A stretch of 15,408 nt of DNA from Lachnospiraceae bacterium UBA1748 (GTDB taxonomy: Bacteria > Bacillota > Clostridia > Lachnospirales > Lachnospiraceae), in assembly GCA_002314855.1 (NCBI GenBank), contig DCHQ01000036.1:68814-84221 (forward strand), in the 5' to 3' direction. The translations under genes and the position numbers were made by a program. Below are positions 1 through 7,408 of this stretch, piece after piece (the stretch's first letter is position 1; each line of letters opens with the position of its first letter). A model generated the notes under the pieces. It was not told the origin of the DNA. It ran no database searches and saw only the letters and a program-made list of their open reading frames with translations.

Positions 1-1121
1 GGTCTATTATCAAGAGCCGATGGCAGTCTAAATCCGTACTCAACAAGATTGGTCTTACGTGAACGGTCGCCTGCATACATAGCCCTTATCTGTGGAATAG
101 TGATATGCGACTCATCTATTATAAGAAGATAATCATCCTTAAAGAAATCCATAAGGCAGTGAGGTGGTTCGCCTGGTGCAAGACCAGTCAAATGTCTTGA
201 GTAGTTCTCGATGCCTGAACATATTCCTGTTTCGCGAAGCATCTCCACATCAAATGAAGTACGTTCTCCTATTCGCTGAGCCTCAATCAGTTTGTCCTGA
301 CTTTTGAAATATGCCACCCTCTCCTTGGCCTCAGCCTCAATAGCAAGGCATGCACGCTCCATTTTCTCTCTATTAACAACGTAGTGAGATGCTGGGAATA
401 TTGACAGATGGTTAAGTGAATTCATGATATTCATGGTTACTGGCTCAAGCTCAAGGATTCTGTCTATCTCATCGCCGAAGAATTCCACCCTGTAAATATG
501 ATCATTGTTCTCGGCAGGATGAATCTCAATAACATCGCCCCTTACTCTAAAGCAGCCTCGGTTAAGATCCATATCATTGCGGTCATACTGAATAGCCACA
601 AGTTCCCTGACAACCTCATCTCTATCCTTGAACATACCAGGACGAAGTGACACAATCAAGTCCTCATAATCCTCTGGGCTACCAAGTCCGTATATGCACG
701 AGACAGAGGCTACAACCACTACGTCGCGGCGCTCAGTAAGAGAAGCCGTAGCTGACAATCTAAGCTTATCTATTTCATCATTGACTGATGAATCCTTTTC
801 TATATACGTATCAGACTGAGGAATATAAGCCTCTGGCTGATAATAATCGTAGTAGGATACAAAATACTCTACTGCGTTCTCAGGGAAGAATTCCTTCATC
901 TCACCATAAAGCTGACCAGCAAGAGTTTTATTATGAGAGAGGATAAGCGTAGGCTTATTAAGAGCCTGAATAATATTGGCCATAGTAAATGTTTTACCTG
1001 AACCAGTTACACCAAGAAGGGTCTGAAACTGATTGCCATCCTTGAAACCCTGAACAAGCTGTCTTATGGCTTCAGGCTGATCACCTGTTGGCTCATATTC
1101 TGAATGAAGTTTAAAATCCAT
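1..1121 (-). CDS. uvrB: UvrABC excinuclease subunit B, N-terminal part (cut by window edge)
   Basis: This is the damage-verifying helicase-like subunit of nucleotide excision repair. It receives damaged DNA from UvrA and recruits UvrC. The reverse strand reads without interruption from the ATG at 1121 to the window edge, giving 373 codons of a protein usually about 660 aa long. Visible features are the opening [19 protein letters not shown], Walker A GVTGSGKT (about residues 37-44), the damage-binding beta-hairpin region [12 protein letters not shown] (about 91-102) and the helicase motif II IIDESH (about 335-341). The start is preceded by AGAGGATTAGGAT, which serves as ribosome binding site. 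The gene is divergent from the radical SAM gene at 1394. A LexA-like box lies about 118 bp upstream, fitting SOS control. The C-terminal half is outside the window. Identification is secure. Confidence 0.98.
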   Translation of the reverse strand, partial: MDFKLHSEYEPTGDQPEAIRQLVQGFKDGNQFQTLLGVTGSGKTFTMANIIQALNKPTLILSHNKTLAGQLYGEMKEFFPENAVEYFVSYYDYYQPEAYIPQSDTYIEKDSSVNDEIDKLRLSATASLTERRDVVVVASVSCIYGLGSPEDYEDLIVSLRPGMFKDRDEVVRELVAIQYDRNDMDLNRGCFRVRGDVIEIHPAENNDHIYRVEFFGDEIDRILELEPVTMNIMNSLNHLSIFPASHYVVNREKMERACLAIEAEAKERVAYFKSQDKLIEAQRIGERTSFDVEMLRETGICSGIENYSRHLTGLAPGEPPHCLMDFFKDDYLLIIDESHITIPQIRAMYAGDRSRKTNLVEYGFRLPSALDNR

Positions 1122-1238
1122 ATCCTAATCCTCTATCATGAATGTTCGTACATTTATCATTACAATTCATATCATCGCAAATGTCCTTTTTAGACTCTAG
1201 TATCATAACATAATTTAAAATATAAGTATATAGTTTTG

Positions 1239-1252
1239 CAAACATATGTTCC
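1239..1252. promoter_or_regulatory. LexA (SOS) box-like palindrome in the uvrB promoter region
   Basis: The sequence CAAACATATGTTCC contains AAAC-ATAT-GTTC. It matches the Firmicute LexA/DinR consensus GAAC-N4-GTTC at seven of eight half-site positions. On the minus strand it is followed nine bases later by TATACT (1225-1230), a good -10 candidate for uvrB, so a bound repressor would cover the promoter. uvrB is a classic SOS gene in Firmicutes. Binding is inferred, not shown. Confidence 0.6.
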
Positions 1253-1285
1253 TGTCATCTACCTGCGATGCTCCTTTGTAATTCA

Positions 1286-1314
1286 TTGACACTACCACTT
1301 AAAAATGTTAGGAT
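1286..1314 (+). promoter_or_regulatory. Probable sigma-A promoter for the radical SAM/SPASM gene
   Basis: A perfect -35 TTGACA (1286-1291) is followed after 17 bp by TAGGAT (1309-1314). A TG lies one base before the -10, giving an extended -10 TGTTAGGAT. The rest of the 1122-1393 intergenic region is AT-rich and holds the divergent uvrB promoter; no other gene is seen there. The predicted 5' leader is about 70 nt. No riboswitch fold was recognised. Confidence 0.55.
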
Positions 1315-1393
1315 TTTTCTGTGTTTGAATAGTATTTTATATTATTTCTGATGAATCTTTTCATCATATTTAAATCATAAACAGAGGTTAGAA

Positions 1394-2377
1394 ATGTCTA
1401 TCAGAATTCACAATTTTATGGGGCCACTTGGCTGGCAGATGCAAAAGCATTTTCCTATGCTCTCTGCCAACGCTTACTTAAAGCTCCAGTTTGCAAGCAG
1501 AAGAAAATCACAGAAGGCTTATATAGATTATTTTATGGGTGCTAATGAGGTTCCTCATCCACTAGTTGTCAATCTTGAAACCATCAACAGATGTAACGGT
1601 TCATGTGCTTTCTGTACAGCTAATCACAAAGCTGAAAAACGTCCATTCAAAAAGATGACTGAAGAGCTTTTCCACAGCATCATTGATCAGCTGGCTGACT
1701 GGAACTTCAAAGGACACCTGACACTCTATGGAAATAATGAGCCATGGATTGATACTAGAATTGTTGAGTTTCATAAATACTGTCGTGAGAAGCTTCCTGA
1801 TTCATTTATATTCATGTCAACCAACGGACTTCTCCTTGATGTTGATAAAGTAAAATCCATTATTCCTTATGTAGATCAGCTAATTATCAACAACTACTGT
1901 GAGAATATGAAGCTTCATGACAACGTGAAGGTTATATACGATTATGTAAAAGCTCATCCAGATGAATTTGGAGATGTTGAGATACTGATTCAGATGAGAT
2001 ATGCCAAGGCAATTCTCACCAACAGAGCTGGTAGTGCTCCAAACAAGAAGAATGACACTAAGATTATTACAGAGACTTGCTTAATGCCATATACTGATAT
2101 GTTCATATTCCCTGATGGAAAAATGGGTATATGCTGCTGTGACAACTTCGAAGTGACAAACCTAGCTGACCTTAATGAAGTTCCTCTTAAAGATGCATGG
2201 AATTCGGAAGAATATAAGAAAGCCAGAGAAGCCATTAAGGACGGTCGTCAAAATTATCCATTCTGTAAATTCTGCGATTTCATCGATGCAGGTCTTAGAA
2301 TGGATGCTGTTAATGACGTTCTTGCTGGACGTGAAGCTAACCACGGAGCAAGACAGTCTTTATTTAAGAAGTCATAG
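1394..2377 (+). CDS. Radical SAM/SPASM domain protein
   Basis: This is a probable radical SAM enzyme that cleaves S-adenosylmethionine at a [4Fe-4S] cluster held by C67-x3-C71-x2-C74 (RCNGSCAFC). The C-terminal part carries a SPASM-like cysteine set for an auxiliary cluster: C229, C247-C249 (a run of three) and C291/C294 (FCKFC). The strand-2 'GGEP' motif of the family reads YGNNEP here (about 112-117). Length, 327 aa, fits single-domain radical SAM/SPASM proteins. The ATG has AGAGG seven bases upstream. The gene lies 47 bp before the 105-codon gene at 2425 with no terminator between, so the two are probably co-transcribed. SPASM proteins modify peptides or proteins, but others act on carbohydrates or small molecules; the substrate cannot be named from sequence. 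Family assignment is secure, function open. Confidence 0.88.
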   Translation: MSIRIHNFMGPLGWQMQKHFPMLSANAYLKLQFASRRKSQKAYIDYFMGANEVPHPLVVNLETINRCNGSCAFCTANHKAEKRPFKKMTEELFHSIIDQLADWNFKGHLTLYGNNEPWIDTRIVEFHKYCREKLPDSFIFMSTNGLLLDVDKVKSIIPYVDQLIINNYCENMKLHDNVKVIYDYVKAHPDEFGDVEILIQMRYAKAILTNRAGSAPNKKNDTKIITETCLMPYTDMFIFPDGKMGICCCDNFEVTNLADLNEVPLKDAWNSEEYKKAREAIKDGRQNYPFCKFCDFIDAGLRMDAVNDVLAGREANHGARQSLFKKS

Positions 2378-2424
2378 ATATAATTCTTCAGTATAGAAAA
2401 ACTTATTATTAAAGAGGATGCTCT

Positions 2425-2742
2425 ATGAATCTAGTAGAATTGTTTTGCACAAAAACTATGGACGGAACAGTCTATTCATGCGTTGTTGTGGATTTAAATA
2501 CTAATAAATTTTACAGTGCACTATCATTTGAAGTACATGGTTACGGTGGAGCATATGGCTCAAGTTATCAAATTGGAAGTCAGTTATCAACCGAAGAGGT
2601 AAGATACTATGCTAGTAAAGCATATGATAATAAGGAAGACTATTTACCTCGACTCGAGCCTTATCTAAATATGTCAGATGAAGAATTCAGTGAAATAAGC
2701 AAACGACTTACTAAATGCGATGCCAACCATAGCGCTAAATAA
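2425..2742 (+). CDS. Small protein of unknown function (105 aa)
   Basis: I do not recognise this protein. It starts at an ATG with AGAGG eight bases upstream and follows the radical SAM/SPASM gene by 47 bp on the same strand, so it is probably in the same transcript. No signal peptide or membrane segment is visible. The N-terminal half looks like alternating beta strands (SCVVVDLNTNKFYSALSFEV, about 18-37). A Gly/Ser/Tyr-rich stretch follows (HGYGGAYGSSYQIG, about 38-51), then an acidic helical tail with DEEFSEISKRL. It could be a partner or substrate of the neighbouring radical SAM protein, or an unrelated house protein. The order (maturase first, small protein second) and the large size argue mildly against a standard RiPP precursor. 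Confidence 0.7.
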   Translation: MNLVELFCTKTMDGTVYSCVVVDLNTNKFYSALSFEVHGYGGAYGSSYQIGSQLSTEEVRYYASKAYDNKEDYLPRLEPYLNMSDEEFSEISKRLTKCDANHSAK

Positions 2743-2766
2743 TCGTTATCTGAAAAAATTGTAAGT

Positions 2767-3345
2767 TTAAATCTTAAGATATGTTATAGTATTACTTGTC
2801 TGGTACTGTACAGGTAGTGAACTCTGTCCAAACACATATGAACCATCACCAAAAATTACACATTCATATTATGAAGAGTAAGAATTATGGCAGCAGGATT
2901 TCCTAATGAAGATTCAAATCCTCCCACTATTCCTTCAAGAACAAGGACAACTATTGCCAATTTTTTTGACATTTTCTTTCTGGCCATTATACTAAGAATT
3001 TATACTGTTATTGGCAAGATATACCTCTGGTGCCATATATGCATAAGTCCCTTTTGGGGATAAACCGCTTGTCGTTTTCTCAGCAGTTCTGGCTATCCCA
3101 AAATCACCTGGTTTGAAATTACCAGAATTGGCCACAAAAATATTCTCAGGCTTAATATCTCTATGGATAAATTTTTATTGCTACACAGTTCCAATGCTCT
3201 ACAAATATCGATGCCGAGCTTAATAACTTCTTCATCGTCAAATTCATGACTAGCTGCATATTCATTAAAATGTGTTAACAGCTCCATTCTAATAAATATA
3301 TCCCATCTGACTGAAGACTTTTTATTACCTTATTATGCATAATCA
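2767..3345 (-). pseudogene. Decayed receptor-type Ser/Thr protein kinase
   Basis: On the reverse strand this stretch still encodes pieces similar to the intact kinase at 11781-14474, but in shifting frames. Read in order: NKVIKSLQSDG, then after a frameshift near 3303-3310 WDIFIRMELLTHF (intact copy: WDIIIRMELLTPI) and LGIDICRALELC. A second frameshift at about 3166-3180 precedes HRDIKPENIF (HRD codons 3157-3165), GDFGIARTAEKT (DFG codons 3097-3105) and YMAPEVY (APE codons 3025-3033). The N-lobe glycine loop and the C-lobe after APE are missing. Further on, a short frame (2856-2987) reads KKMSKKLAIVVLVLEGIV, like a membrane helix after a kinase. Another frame, ending at 2767, reads FGDGSYVFGQSSLP. 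These last two pieces may be the remnant of the membrane and external part, but that is less certain. The kinase remnant itself is clear. Confidence 0.78.
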
Positions 3346-3360
3346 CTGTCTTTAGCTGAT

Positions 3361-3388
3361 AAAAATATTGCCAATTGCTCTTCAATAT
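3361..3388 (-). terminator. Weak hairpin terminator candidate at the end of the operon
   Basis: Twelve bases after the last stop of the operon, the minus strand reads ATATTG, a 12-nt loop, CAATAT and then a run of five T. The stem is only six AT-rich pairs, so termination would be weak. It is nevertheless the only inverted repeat with a T-tract seen between the operon end and the kinase remnant. Confidence 0.3.
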
Positions 3389-3399
3389 AGACAAATATA

Positions 3400-3687
3400 T
3401 TATCGTTCCATAGCATTATTGTATATTAACTTGAAAACAACAACCTGATTAGCTTCGCCATTTTTTACTGCAAAATTTACAGCCGCATTTTTCCACTGAG
3501 CCACACTTTCATAAACGCTTCGCACGAATCTTTCAGAAAGATTCATTTCATCTTTAACTCTACCCAGACGATTTCCCGTCCCCCAGTCTAAATACTCTAC
3601 TGTTCGATTAATTCTTACTTCTATAATACCTGGATCAAAGTATAACTTCACACAGCCACCAGGAACCGTCAATTCTTTTTCTTTCAA
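3400..3687 (-). CDS. Small protein of unknown function, last gene of the operon (95 aa)
   Basis: I do not recognise this protein. It is soluble, with no signal peptide or membrane helix, and looks like a beta-rich N-terminal half (VKLYFDPGIIEVRINRTVEY, about 13-32) followed by a helix and a final strand (VVVFKLIY). The start is a TTG at 3687: an in-frame TAG lies directly before it, AGGGTGG sits eight bases upstream, and the only internal ATGs are too late. It lies 30 bp after the 113-codon gene. Both proteins contain a DEM(N/D)L motif (here about residues 46-50, VKDEMNL), which may mean distant kinship. As the promoter-distal member of the operon it may be an accessory subunit; this is a guess from position only. 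Confidence 0.65.
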   Translation of the reverse strand: MKEKELTVPGGCVKLYFDPGIIEVRINRTVEYLDWGTGNRLGRVKDEMNLSERFVRSVYESVAQWKNAAVNFAVKNGEANQVVVFKLIYNNAMER

Positions 3688-3717
3688 CTATTTTTCCACC
3701 CTGTAATATAATCACTA

Positions 3718-4059
3718 CTATTCAACATAATCTCTAACCTCGCATCTGTACAAAGAAAAGCTCTCCGCATCATCCGCGCTGCCGTATCCTTCACCTTTAT
3801 ACTCGATTTCATAAACCTTTTTATTCACAAAATCTAAAAATGACCAGCTTTGGTGTAATTCTTCTGCGAAGAAAATATGATTATTAGCAGAAAGTGCTAT
3901 CAATTTTGTTGGATTTTCCAAGTCCATTTCATCTGGCACTAGCGCAAATCGTTCATTAAAATATTCTTTCCCATCACTAGTATCAATAGCGCTCTTAAGA
4001 TTAAACGCAAAATATATACCTCCATCATCAGGTGTATATGCCTCTTTTTCTTCTACCAT
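3718..4059 (-). CDS. Small acidic protein of unknown function (113 aa)
   Basis: This is an unrecognised soluble protein. It starts at an ATG 19 bp after the MoxR ATPase gene stop, with AGTGGA about eight bases upstream. It is acidic and mostly beta-strand in appearance (GGIYFAFNLKSAI, about 13-25; YFNERFALVPDEMDL, about 33-47; KVYEIEYKGEGYG, about 85-97). No metal, nucleotide-binding or catalytic motif is visible. The VPDEMDL piece recalls VKDEMNL in the next gene, so the two may be diverged copies of one fold. Position directly behind the MoxR/VWA pair suggests it may serve that pair, for example as a substrate adaptor. That is inference from context alone. Confidence 0.7.
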   Translation of the reverse strand: MVEEKEAYTPDDGGIYFAFNLKSAIDTSDGKEYFNERFALVPDEMDLENPTKLIALSANNHIFFAEELHQSWSFLDFVNKKVYEIEYKGEGYGSADDAESFSLYRCEVRDYVE

Positions 4060-4078
4060 AATATCATTCCACTAAATA

Positions 4079-5206
4079 TTAAGATCTCTTAAAAATCGTT
4101 GGTCGTGGTAACCCTGTTGACTCATTGGAAAGGCCTACTGCATAACTATTCTTCTTGATAAAGTTAATAATTTGATTATCATCCATTTCAACAAAAACTG
4201 ATTTTACTAGAGATCGATTCATTTCAACCAGTTTCTTAAGTCCAATGATTGCATACTCATTATTAGGAAGTCTTACAAGTTTACTAATCACAAGTTCAAG
4301 CTTCTTTCTAAGCTCACCATCAAGTTCCTCAACAGAATTGACAGTTTCTATTCCCTTTACCATAGCGATCATACCATTCATAAGCATATTAAGTTCATCT
4401 GGCTTCGTTGGTGCATTTTTCTTGCCTGACAAGTAATCCTCTGGAGTTACTAGGTTCGCATTCTTCTTACAATATTCAACAAACTGACTACCTTCCTTAA
4501 GACCGACATTGCCTATAATCTTGTTGCTTATAACCGGATTGGTAACATCACTGTCATACTTTAATATCTCACTAACTCGATCCCAAGAACGAGGAGTTGC
4601 GAATACCATCGCCTCTTCACCTGGTACCTGGTTATGAAGAGCTGCTGGCTTGAATCTAAGATAATTAACAACATAAGGATGCACACCAAATGGTATAGCA
4701 TAATCATTAAGCCAGCTATTAAAATCAGGCTCAATATAGTGAATCTCAAAACGATCGGCAAGAGGTGCTGCCAACTGAATATATACACCCTCATCATCCT
4801 CACGGTTACCAAGTGCCACAACAAAGCAGCCTTCTGGTAACTGATACTGTCCTACACGTCTATCCAGAATTAACTGATATGCCGCAACCTGCACACGCTT
4901 TGTACAGCTAGTAATCTCATCAAGAAGTAAAATGGTTTTCGCACCATCTCGTTCCTCGTCAGGAAGTATTTCTGGGGAAAGCCATACTGTTTTAGTTCTA
5001 CTTTCATTAGGATAAATTAATCCACCAATTTCTACTTCAGACATCTGAGCAAGACGCACATCTATTACCTTGTATCCATGCTTCTTTCCTATCTGTCTAA
5101 TAAGCTGAGACTTACCAACACCTGGCGCACCAAGACCAAGTATTGCATGCTTTATATTATGTGTAATATTAAACTCAACACATTCACCAAAATCTTTAAT
5201 AGTCAT
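4079..5206 (-). CDS. MoxR-type AAA+ ATPase
   Basis: This is a cytoplasmic AAA+ ATPase of the MoxR type, a class that works with VWA-domain partners to remodel or activate client proteins. Visible motifs are Walker A GAPGVGKS (26-33), Walker B LLLDE (93-97), sensor-1 asparagine in ALGNRED (N134) and the arginine-finger region PLADRF (about 148-153). The C-terminal 200 residues form the helical lid and a tail ending in KRS. Length, 375 aa, is normal. The ATG lies one base after the stop of the VWA gene, and its ribosome site GGAGGAGG is within the last VWA codons, so translation is coupled and the two products are probably made in fixed ratio. MoxR-VWA pairs are a well-known functional unit. 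The client here is unknown. Family assignment is firm. Confidence 0.93.
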   Translation of the reverse strand: MTIKDFGECVEFNITHNIKHAILGLGAPGVGKSQLIRQIGKKHGYKVIDVRLAQMSEVEIGGLIYPNESRTKTVWLSPEILPDEERDGAKTILLLDEITSCTKRVQVAAYQLILDRRVGQYQLPEGCFVVALGNREDDEGVYIQLAAPLADRFEIHYIEPDFNSWLNDYAIPFGVHPYVVNYLRFKPAALHNQVPGEEAMVFATPRSWDRVSEILKYDSDVTNPVISNKIIGNVGLKEGSQFVEYCKKNANLVTPEDYLSGKKNAPTKPDELNMLMNGMIAMVKGIETVNSVEELDGELRKKLELVISKLVRLPNNEYAIIGLKKLVEMNRSLVKSVFVEMDDNQIINFIKKNSYAVGLSNESTGLPRPTIFKRS

Positions 5207-5207
5207 A

Positions 5208-6446
5208 TTATTTATCCTCCTCCAGAGTTGCTACTTTTCCTAGCTCTTTCATGCCCTGATTAACAAATCTTTCTTCACTAATAACAAGTATTGTTTTTCG
5301 CTTTAGCGAGGGCATTCTGTTTTCCGTTGTCACCCTTCCATACATTCCATCTGTCAAAATAAGCATCACACCAGGTTTTACTTTATTATTACGGATCCAC
5401 TCATATACACAATTGATATCGGTACCTCCAGAGTGATGCGGAATGCATTGTTTCAAAGCCTTTTCTGTTCGTATATTCCTATACACATCCCCAACTGATG
5501 TATCCCAATAGCAAATATTCATAACACAATGAAATTGCTTGGAAATTGTATATAATTCAGTCAAGAATTTATTCATCTCATTCGTTCCAATCGATCCCGA
5601 AGAATCAACAAAAGCCCACACCTCTTCAAGAACTTCGTTATCCATCTCGTGACCTGGTAAGATTAAATCCATATGAATATACTTACGCTCTGGAGTAGTG
5701 TACGATGACTCATCACTTCGATCAGAATCTAAATAGTTTTTAAGAATCTTTTTCCAATTAAGATAACTCTTCTCTTCAAAGGAGAAAAACTCATCAGGAA
5801 TTCTACAATGTCCAAACGGACTTCGACCCACATTCGAAGCTTTACGAACAAGCTCTTCAACTACTGAGTTCAGCACTTCCTTTTCAATCGGAGTAAGCTT
5901 TCCTGGCTGTAAGTCACTGGATACAGAGATTTCTTCTCTCTGATCCCCTCGCCAAGGAGTATAACTTTTTCTAATGCTAAGCTTCTTTACTTTTCCACTT
6001 TTTGCCACCTTCGCATTATCGGCATAAATTTTCGCATAAAGATTTTCTACTGTTTCATTGTATATTTCCGAAAACAGGCCTTCTCTCGGTTTATCAAATA
6101 ATATATTATTAGCCTTCATATCTTCTTTCAGCTTGACTAACATATCATTAACGACTAAATCAGCTGCAACATTCCATATTTCAGGATTTTTATCATTATC
6201 TCTTTGACAATGGCGTAATAATATATGAAATACTTCATGCATAATTACAAAGTTTTGCTCTCCCTTGCTCAATGTACTGAAAAACTTAGGAGAATACTTT
6301 ACATTAAGCCCGTTAGTGCACGCCGTAGGAATAGACGCATCTGCTTCGATAGTAAGATTAATAACTATGTCACCATAAAATGGCATCTTTCTCAAAAGAT
6401 CTATTTTGAACTTACTGATGTTCTGTTCAATTTCCTGATTTGTCAT
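5208..6446 (-). CDS. DUF2201-type metallopeptidase-like protein with C-terminal VWA domain
   Basis: This 412-aa protein has two parts. The N-terminal part contains HEVFH (70-74), a zincin-type HExxH motif, followed by a conserved acidic stretch WNVAADLVVND (91-101) that could supply the third ligand. This is the pattern of the DUF2201 putative metallopeptidase domain. The C-terminal part is a VWA-like domain with a complete metal-ion-dependent adhesion site: DSSGS (281-285), GGTD (T342) and LTDG (D366). Such proteins are the usual partners of MoxR ATPases, and the MoxR gene follows directly with coupled translation. The start is supported by TAGGAG, overlapping the stop of the upstream radical SAM gene. 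Peptidase activity has not been shown for the family in general as far as I know. The intact HExxH makes it possible here. Confidence 0.9.
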   Translation of the reverse strand: MTNQEIEQNISKFKIDLLRKMPFYGDIVINLTIEADASIPTACTNGLNVKYSPKFFSTLSKGEQNFVIMHEVFHILLRHCQRDNDKNPEIWNVAADLVVNDMLVKLKEDMKANNILFDKPREGLFSEIYNETVENLYAKIYADNAKVAKSGKVKKLSIRKSYTPWRGDQREEISVSSDLQPGKLTPIEKEVLNSVVEELVRKASNVGRSPFGHCRIPDEFFSFEEKSYLNWKKILKNYLDSDRSDESSYTTPERKYIHMDLILPGHEMDNEVLEEVWAFVDSSGSIGTNEMNKFLTELYTISKQFHCVMNICYWDTSVGDVYRNIRTEKALKQCIPHHSGGTDINCVYEWIRNNKVKPGVMLILTDGMYGRVTTENRMPSLKRKTILVISEERFVNQGMKELGKVATLEEDK

Positions 6447-6454
6447 TTCTACTC

Positions 6455-7408
6455 CTATCGTAATATTTCACCATTAAATCCTGTTCTAATATGTCCATCG
6501 GCCCCTATCACTAAACCACGTACATAGTCGCAAGCTGAGACATCCGTTTTTCGGCCATAAAATTCAATAAGACCACCACTTGGCGAAACATATATTCCAT
6601 CATGGCAGCGACAAAACTCGTAGTCCTGGTAGCCCCTAGTAAAAAGGAGTGATGGGTCATCAGGTTTTAGCACATCATCAAATAGCACTGACTGATTAGC
6701 GATAAATGGATTAACTGGTGCACCAGTTATAAACGAAACCTTTGGTACTCTTGTCGTAATGGCATAATCCAAAAAGCGATGCACTTCACTAACAGTACCA
6801 ATATAATCCTTCATAAGCATGCAGTTAAAAACAAATATATCCGGGTATCCAAGTGCATCTACAACTGAACGTATGTCATCAGTTGATGGCATTGGTATCC
6901 CGAAAAAACTTTGATTTATTTTGTCATCGTAATGATGTCTACTAACATGAATAGTATCAATATGTTCAAGTTCATTGATTTTATCCAAATATTTTAATCC
7001 GATACCATTAGTATTAACCGAAAGTTCCAAATCATAGCTAAAAATATCGAAGACCATAGTGATAATATTATTTAGCCTCTCCATATCGTAAAAAGGTTCT
7101 CCACCCGTGACGGATATACCGCGAACAATATCAAGCTCTTTCAGCTCTAATAATCGTTTCTCTAAAATCCCCAAGTCAAGCTGATTCTTATTTCTAATAG
7201 TCTTTGCTGCAATACAAAATGGACAACTGGCTGGACAATAATCGGTTGGAATAATAGAAACCTGCAACTTAATCTGCTCAGGTTTAGGTTCATAATGAAC
7301 GCCATCTTCAGAACACCTGTATCCCTTGCAAGTAATCTTCTTTCCCCATAAATCAACTATTCGCACTCTATCAGGATTACAAAAGGGCGAGCAACATGTA
7401 TTTGGCAT
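6455..7408 (-). CDS. Radical SAM enzyme with extra N-terminal cysteines
   Basis: This is a probable radical SAM enzyme of 317 aa. The cluster motif is C58-x3-C62-x2-C65 (YCPASCPFC). The SAM-binding GGEP motif is intact (VTGGEPFYD), followed by LSVNTNG. This layout resembles MoaA-like proteins. Before the core there are five cysteines (C5, C6, C10, C27, C32), and late in the protein FCRCHDG and a cysteine in DVSACDY, which could hold auxiliary Fe-S clusters. The start at 7408 overlaps the last 32 bases of the LRR gene and has AAGGAAG a few bases upstream. The VWA gene follows after 8 bp. It is unrelated in detail to the SPASM protein at 1394. The substrate is unknown: context (NAD synthesis, LRR, MoxR/VWA) allows either a nucleotide or a protein. 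Confidence 0.88.
   Translation of the reverse strand: MPNTCCSPFCNPDRVRIVDLWGKKITCKGYRCSEDGVHYEPKPEQIKLQVSIIPTDYCPASCPFCIAAKTIRNKNQLDLGILEKRLLELKELDIVRGISVTGGEPFYDMERLNNIITMVFDIFSYDLELSVNTNGIGLKYLDKINELEHIDTIHVSRHHYDDKINQSFFGIPMPSTDDIRSVVDALGYPDIFVFNCMLMKDYIGTVSEVHRFLDYAITTRVPKVSFITGAPVNPFIANQSVLFDDVLKPDDPSLLFTRGYQDYEFCRCHDGIYVSPSGGLIEFYGRKTDVSACDYVRGLVIGADGHIRTGFNGEILR

Noticed and set aside
2887..3063. Plus-strand frame of 58 codons starting MAAGFPNED
   Set aside because: No good ribosome site, and it runs antisense through the kinase remnant. Its 3' half is the reverse complement of the APE region.
3093..3287. A 64-codon minus-strand frame beginning MELLTHF
   Set aside because: It is not a separate gene. 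It is one in-frame piece of the decayed kinase; its frame goes wrong just before the HRD motif, which continues in another frame.
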